From Gamarada debralockiae (taxonomy: Eukaryota > Ascomycota > Leotiomycetes > Helotiales > Hyphodiscaceae): DNA of 36,937 nucleotides. The notes under the pieces were generated by a model, which saw only the letters and a list, made by a program, of their open reading frames with translations, had not been told where the DNA came from and did no database searches. Location of the stretch: positions 1-36,937 of the forward strand of contig NXFV01001844.1 in assembly GCA_002803225.1 (NCBI GenBank), given 5' to 3'. The position numbers and the translations under genes are program-made. This document shows positions 32,336 to 36,937 of the stretch, piece after piece (position 1 is the stretch's first letter; every line of letters begins with the position of its first letter).

Positions 32336-32764
32336 ATTTAGTTGTTCTCCATGATAAGAGGCAATTTGTGCATTGCTGATTAGCGTTTTAGGATAATGTT
32401 CGTCCGAAGGAGTTTCAATCTGTTTCCCGTCCGAAATTGTATATAACTTTATTATAGATATTTCAGCGCATCAAATAATAATAAATTTGCGTTTACAAGA
32501 GACTTTGGAAAGGTAAAAATAGTTTACTGGCGCCCTTTAGGCGAAAGCTGACGCGGCTGCTTCTGGCTGTAGTCATCAATAATTACGTGATAGACGAATT
32601 GTGCCGTCCTTGTCGATCATGAACCGAACTAGTAAAATGAAGCCACTGTTTTAGATGAGGTGGTCTTTGAGTATCTTGACGATCTGTTTTAGTGCCACTT
32701 CACAAATCAAAACCATGGTGGCGCCATTAAAGATTGACCTAGCTACGGTTATTCTTAATAGGTT
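32336..32764. other. Spacer between the 2EXR relic and the transposase relic
   Basis: AT-rich, no gene. It probably contains the decayed left end of the pogo-type element; I could not define its inverted repeat. Confidence 0.35.
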
Positions 32765-33695
32765 TGGACATTGGAAGAGCAGCACTTACTTATACGTCCC
32801 TATCCAGGGTTAGCGGAGTTCCTGTGTCCACGGTGGGTCATCACAACAATGGATGTCAGTCAATCCAACAAAAGGCTGCCAAGCAACAATACCTTAGCCC
32901 TCAAAAGGAGAAAGCACTCGTTACTTATCTCTTGTGAATGGCCCAAAATGGGTTTCTGTTGCCTGTCAAGTTCTTAAGGGACCTGGCACTTGTTATCGTG
33001 CGTCGACGAGCATCGACTTTCCAGATTCCTGTGACCAATGACAATGACATTCGACTACCAGGAAAGAACTGGCCACAAGCCTTCTACAAACGCCATCTAG
33101 AGCTTAAAGCCATACGAATAAAAGCACTAGATTGGGAGAGACACAAGCATAATATCTACGAGAAGGTAGTGGACTAGTTTACAATTATTAAGGAGTTAGC
33201 GAATCCCCTAATACTTGTAGAGAACATTTACAACATAAATGAAACGAGAGTTCTTTTAAGCGTTCTGAACTCTTTAAAGGTTTTAGTAGGGAAGAACGAG
33301 CTTAGGATTATAGAGGGGCGGGAGTAAAGCGTACTTTGATCACTGCGATCGAATGTGTCTTTGCAGACGGTCGATGTCTCCACCCCCTAATCATTTAGCC
33401 AGCTGCTACTCACTAAAGTGCTTAGACTATTCACCCTACTCCTAGATAGCATTTTGGTTATTTGGAAATAAGATACACAGATACAGCAATCAGCTCGTAC
33501 TAGATTCAACATGTCTTCGACCCACAAACCAAAGCTCGAGCGAAGAACAATCCGCGGATCTTAATCAATAATGGATTTGGCATACACGAGTCCCTCGAAA
33601 TCATGAAGTTCTGCTACGAAAATAATATTATCCTTTGTCGGCTTCCCTCACATACGTCCCACATACTTCAACCGTGCGATGTTAGTAATTTTGGG
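32765..33695 (+). pseudogene. Pogo/Fot-type (DDE1) transposase relic
   Basis: Parts of a pogo-like transposase are read in order: QYLSPQKEKALVTYLL (stop) MAQNGFLLPVKFLRDLALVI, WPQAFYKRHLELKAIRIKAL, HNIYEKVVD (stop) FTIIKELANPLILVENIYNI with NETRVLLSVLNSLKVLVGKN, ITAIECVFADGRCLHPLII, YTDTAISSY (stop) IQHVFDPQTKARAKNNP, ILINNGFGIHESLEIMKFCY, NNIILCRLPSHTSHILQPCD. The HTH (CENP-B-like) and DDE parts are both represented. Stops replace Trp codons (TGG to TGA/TAG), the mark expected of RIP, and the third acidic block is altered (INNGFG where a D is usual). It is inactive. It ends about 100 bp before the left TIR of the HET-bearing element. Confidence 0.85.
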
Positions 33696-33797
33696 CCTCT
33701 TGTAATATGGTCACGTGATGGACGAAAAAGGTAGGAGAATGTGATTGGATTATTAAGGTTGTAAAGATACTGGAGATACTAATAAACAAACCAAGTA

Positions 33798-33885
33798 CAG
33801 TAGAAGGCGAAATGGGTGTCGCTAGTTTTTTAGTTAATATTTTTAGTGGGGTCCATTTCCGGACGCTTGTGGCTGTGCACCCCTG
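33798..33885 (+). repeat. Left terminal inverted repeat of the HET element
   Basis: 88 bp starting CAGTAGAAGGCG and ending GGCTGTGCACCCCTG, preceded by TA. A short ATG-initiated frame (33812 onward) passes through it by chance and is not called. Confidence 0.8.
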
Positions 33886-34157
33886 TCCAGATTCTTGCCT
33901 ATTCTACGCCTCACGCTCAAGTCTGCATCACAATAGAATCACGTGGTTGCGACACAAAGTCGCTGCAGCTGAGCCGGCCAGCCGATTATTGTTTCAAAAG
34001 GAACTGCAGCAACCACATCTTTCATATTCACGAGTTCCATGGAAATGGTATTTTTCAGACGTTTATACTTTGAATCCTTCCCTCCTGGCCAAGAGGATCC
34101 GAATCTTGAGACGAAACGTGAAATCCTTGCTTAAAAAGTCATCGAGCTGCGAACGAA

Positions 34158-35957
34158 ATGAGGCTGTTGAACGCCTTGACAAAACAGCTTGAGTCGTATC
34201 CGGACGAAGATAGAGTACGCTACGTTATCCTGTCTCATACGTGGGGAGATTCGGACGAGGAGATCAACTTTCAAGACTTGCAGTCTTGGGCTCAATTACA
34301 CGGCTCCGTGCCGTACAAGCCGCCGGGCAATTCGCGCAAGTCAGTCGGGTGGGCTAAAGTGCAAAACGCTTGCATTACAGCCTCGACGCTCGGTTGGACT
34401 TGTATATGGATCGATACGTGCTGTATCGACAAGTCGAGCAGCGCAGAGCTTCAGGAAGCCATCAACTCGATGTTCAGATGGTATGAAAAAGCAGATCTCT
34501 GTCTGGCTTTTCTCTGTGACGTGACTCACCAAGACGATCCTGCGGCTGATGATTCAGAATATCGAAAAGCAAGATGGTTCACCAGAGGCTGGATGCTTCA
34601 GGAGCTGCTCGCTCCGTATGCTATCATATTTTTCGACCGTAACTGGATAAAACTAGGCGATAAGAGCAGCCTCTCATGGATTATTGAGGAGATAACAAAC
34701 ATTCCCTCTGTGTATTTCGATCGAGAGTCCCCATTACCGGTCCGAGATGCTCTCTCGGAAGCCTCGGTGGCCGAGAGAATGTCTTGGGCCGCCGGCAGAA
34801 AAACCACCCGGAAGGAAGACACGGCTTACTGTCTGCTCGGAATATTCGACATAAATATGGCACTATTGTACGGCGAAGGCGATAGAGCGTTTATACGGCT
34901 GCAAGAGGAAATCATGAGGATCTCCGACGACACCTCATTGCTCGCCTGGGGTTATGATGAACCTCTGCACGACGTGGACCACGAGAGACCAAGTCTTTGG
35001 GCGTCCTCCCCACGGGCCTACCGCTTCTGCCACCGAGTAGTTCCTCGTGATCTAGGAAGCTTTCCTCGGCCTGTCTTTTCCAGGACGCAACGAGGCATGG
35101 TGGTCGAGTCACCCGTCACAGAGGATAACTCATATCCAGACATTATATATCTCATTCTCAATTGCGGACCGGTTATAGAAACGCGCTATTCTGTGGAACC
35201 TTCGTTTCCTGACACAGAAATGCCTGACACGGAATGGGTAGAGAGCTCTACTTCCTCGATGGCTGCTGAGGCGGCTCTGATCGTCCTTCCTCTGGTTTCA
35301 AATACATTACTGGAGACCTATTCACCGGGAAATCAAATTGAATATACTCGTGAGACATGGTGTCGTCCCATTGTCGTTTCTACTCATTTCCTTCGCGGGG
35401 CCCAGACGAAACGCATTGTCATACGAACCCCAAGGAAGGAAAGCGAACAGCTGCGAGAAATTTCCTGGTCTCTGGATTTCGATACTGATTCAATCGGTAA
35501 CGGCGAAATACGGGTACTAGGATTATATCCACCACATCCGTTCTCCGGAAATTGCATTTCAATCCCTCACATCCAATGGGGGGAAGAGAAAGGCTCAAGG
35601 GTGGCATGCATCGCAACGCCCATAGGGAAAGTGCTAGTAGTTGTCGATTACGAGCTGGTCGACTATAGCGAATTTTCGGTTACAGGAAGTCTCAGTCTAT
35701 CATTAAGGGTTTTCAACTTTCCATATGACTTTTCATTAAAATATATTCAGGAATTAGTAGCCAGCGATGGTATGAAGAATTTGCCCTGGATAAGCCCGCT
35801 TGTCCAAAGTAAAACAGAGTGTTACAAGATTTGCGAAGGCTCGAAAGATGTTCTTGGCGTATACATCTTGAGCGGGCGTATTCGCATTCGATATGGAGGT
35901 ATGGAAAACATATCATCGAAAGATATTTGGATGGGAATCGATCCAAGCTATATATAG
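34158..35957 (+). CDS. HET-domain (heterokaryon incompatibility) protein, intact
   Basis: One uninterrupted frame of 599 codons, no intron, ATG at 34158 (AACGAAATGAGG). The N-terminus MRLLNALTKQLESY followed by YVILSHTWGD is the HET-E/D/R-type beginning. The HET domain spans about residues 22-170: WTCIWIDTCCIDKSSSAELQ, EAINSMFRWYEKADLCLAFL, RWFTRGWMLQELLAPYAIIF, then SVAERMSWAAGRKTTRKEDT with AYCLLGIFDINMALLYGEGD. After residue 260 comes a long C-terminal part (about 340 aa) with no repeats or NACHT domain recognised. HET proteins act in the cytoplasm as effectors of regulated cell death when non-self is met. It sits alone inside a TIR-bounded segment. There are no frame breaks or stops, in sharp contrast to the relics just upstream. 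Confidence 0.93.
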   Translation: MRLLNALTKQLESYPDEDRVRYVILSHTWGDSDEEINFQDLQSWAQLHGSVPYKPPGNSRKSVGWAKVQNACITASTLGWTCIWIDTCCIDKSSSAELQEAINSMFRWYEKADLCLAFLCDVTHQDDPAADDSEYRKARWFTRGWMLQELLAPYAIIFFDRNWIKLGDKSSLSWIIEEITNIPSVYFDRESPLPVRDALSEASVAERMSWAAGRKTTRKEDTAYCLLGIFDINMALLYGEGDRAFIRLQEEIMRISDDTSLLAWGYDEPLHDVDHERPSLWASSPRAYRFCHRVVPRDLGSFPRPVFSRTQRGMVVESPVTEDNSYPDIIYLILNCGPVIETRYSVEPSFPDTEMPDTEWVESSTSSMAAEAALIVLPLVSNTLLETYSPGNQIEYTRETWCRPIVVSTHFLRGAQTKRIVIRTPRKESEQLREISWSLDFDTDSIGNGEIRVLGLYPPHPFSGNCISIPHIQWGEEKGSRVACIATPIGKVLVVVDYELVDYSEFSVTGSLSLSLRVFNFPYDFSLKYIQELVASDGMKNLPWISPLVQSKTECYKICEGSKDVLGVYILSGRIRIRYGGMENISSKDIWMGIDPSYI

Positions 35958-36521
35958 GCCCTGGCCATGAAATTGTTAGATTGGAGCACATATACGATGT
36001 AAGGCTTGCATCTAGGAGGCACAACTACCGCTTGCCCTTCTTAAGGTCGGCGCTGCGAGTGCATAGGAGATAGTTGTAAAGAGCAGCTATATTAGCATAG
36101 TTGGAGCACCTCGTTAGCGCTATCATTGCGTTCAACGCCAGTCTTTTGCCCCCTCTGCTGTAGTGGTTATGGTGCTATCATTACAGAAACTCAATATAGT
36201 AAATAACTACAGTGTGTCTGTTGTTGCTGCACAAAAGAAGCAATGAAGTAAGCTTTTTACCTGTCTGAGTGACATTGACTAGGTCAGAGTGAGAAAGAGC
36301 TCCTTGTATTTTAGGCCGCAGTTCTGCGAGGTATAAGGGACGAAAATGGGCACGGTGTGAGCGCTGAAAATGGTTCTAGGTATGTGCGCTGAAACTTTTT
36401 TTTTCCACTCGAAATGGGAGGGCGATATTGCAAGTCACAGTAGGAGGATTGAGGGGGCAGGAGGGTAGGTAAATCGCCAATTCTCCCTCTGCTCCCTTCC
36501 TCCGCTCCGCCCTTACAGTAT
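35958..36521. other. Non-coding 3' half of the HET element
   Basis: Downstream of the HET stop there is no gene. Near 36360-36390 a GTGCGCTGAAA-type word is repeated twice, and GC-rich blocks (GAGGGGGCAGGAGGG) precede the right TIR. Confidence 0.5.
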
Positions 36522-36614
36522 CAGGGGTGCACAGCCACAAGTGTCTGGCAGGAAATGGACGCCGCTAAAAATATTTAACTAAAAAGCTAGGGACACCCAT
36601 TTCGCCTTCTACTG
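36522..36614 (-). repeat. Right terminal inverted repeat of the HET element
   Basis: 93 bp, the inverted partner of 33798-33885 (outer end CAGTAGAAGGCG on the minus strand), followed outside by TA. It differs from the left arm by an extra TGCC and an extra A plus six substitutions. Confidence 0.8.
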
Positions 36615-36616
36615 TA

Positions 36617-36937
36617 CAGCAGTCTGTACTTATAGATAGGAATCCTCCCTATGACTCATAGAACACGTCACACTGTCATACTGATCAAATGATCTGTGAG
36701 TCATGTGATGGCATGTGATCCCATGTGACTCAGCAGGCAGCACTATCTGCCTAGAACCAGAGTCACTGATTACTCATTCCAACAGGGCCACTAAGATAAG
36801 ATATCGGGAAGAGGTTGGACGCTTATACCGAGGAGGCTATAACACGATCGGAAAACAGTACTTCCGGAAAGGGTGCTTGTTGCGAGGTCATAATTGTAGA
36901 ATGTGAAAGCAGCTTGACATTTGGAGAGTAGTGATCC
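36617..36937. other. Right flank of the element, no gene seen
   Basis: Contains three CATGTGA words between GAGTCA and TGACTC near 36696-36731, a small quasi-palindromic cluster. Nothing coding is recognised. Confidence 0.4.

Larger units (their letters stand above)
33798..36614. mobile_element. TIR-bounded, TA-flanked element carrying a HET-domain gene
   Basis: Two inverted arms of about 90 bp (33798-33885 and 36522-36614) begin CAGTAGAAGGCGAAATGGGT. Each arm is immediately flanked on the outside by TA (33796-33797; 36615-36616), the target-site duplication expected of Tc1/mariner/pogo-type transposition. The arms match with six mismatches and two short gaps. The 2817-bp interior contains one long intact gene, a HET-domain protein (34158-35957), and no recognisable transposase. 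The simplest reading is a non-autonomous element with a HET gene as cargo, mobilised in trans. Confidence 0.7.

Noticed and set aside
33812..34192. 126-codon plus-strand frame starting in the left TIR
   Set aside because: It overlaps the HET start, has no domain, and its first part is TIR sequence; likely chance.
36690..36735. CATGTGA cluster as a palindromic operator
   Set aside because: Arms are short and imperfect; such words occur by chance at this frequency.
1..36937. tRNA or rRNA genes
   Set aside because: I saw no cloverleaf-like A/B box pairs or conserved rRNA segments while reading; a tRNAscan run would be decisive.

Overview
The window is filamentous-ascomycete DNA (Pezizomycotina). 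The evidence is short 49-109 bp GT-AG introns, two HET-domain genes, a UstYa-family (DUF3328) relic, a 2EXR relic, Zn(II)2Cys6 regulators and Trp/Gln-to-stop changes that look like repeat-induced point mutation (RIP). A leotiomycete is my guess only; nothing here fixes the class.

Left part (1-10 kb): a locus of secreted and surface proteins. Two small cysteine-rich secreted paralogs (1-256 minus, cut by the edge; 9397-9997 plus) flank a secreted type-3 copper tyrosinase (2096-3495) and a cysteine-rich single-pass membrane protein (5354-6217). The spacers are AT-rich and hold nested inverted repeats and a MITE-like element.

Middle (11-18.7 kb): a dead sugar-utilisation cluster. Three relics lie head to tail: a fungal regulator, a GH2 beta-mannosidase and an MFS sugar transporter. 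An apparently intact 691-aa Zn(II)2Cys6 regulator converges on them. That regulator shares a 285-bp divergent promoter with ATG17, the one clear housekeeping gene on this side.

21-24 kb: a broken P-loop kinase-like gene and a UstYa-family pseudogene with several frameshifts. 24.5-26.5 kb: a HET-ankyrin gene (minus) whose 3' half is an array of near-identical 99-bp ankyrin units, interrupted by one 98-bp unit that breaks the frame.

27.3-31.3 kb: a MetE-like methyltransferase gene (minus, three exons) and a MYND zinc-finger/MSS51-C-like gene (plus) that appears one base short.

31.5-36.9 kb: a 2EXR relic and a pogo/DDE1 transposase relic. Then comes the most striking structure: a 2.8-kb segment bounded by about 90-bp terminal inverted repeats, each flanked by TA, carrying one intact 599-codon HET-domain gene and no visible transposase. 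It looks like a Tc1/mariner/pogo-type non-autonomous element with an allorecognition gene as cargo.
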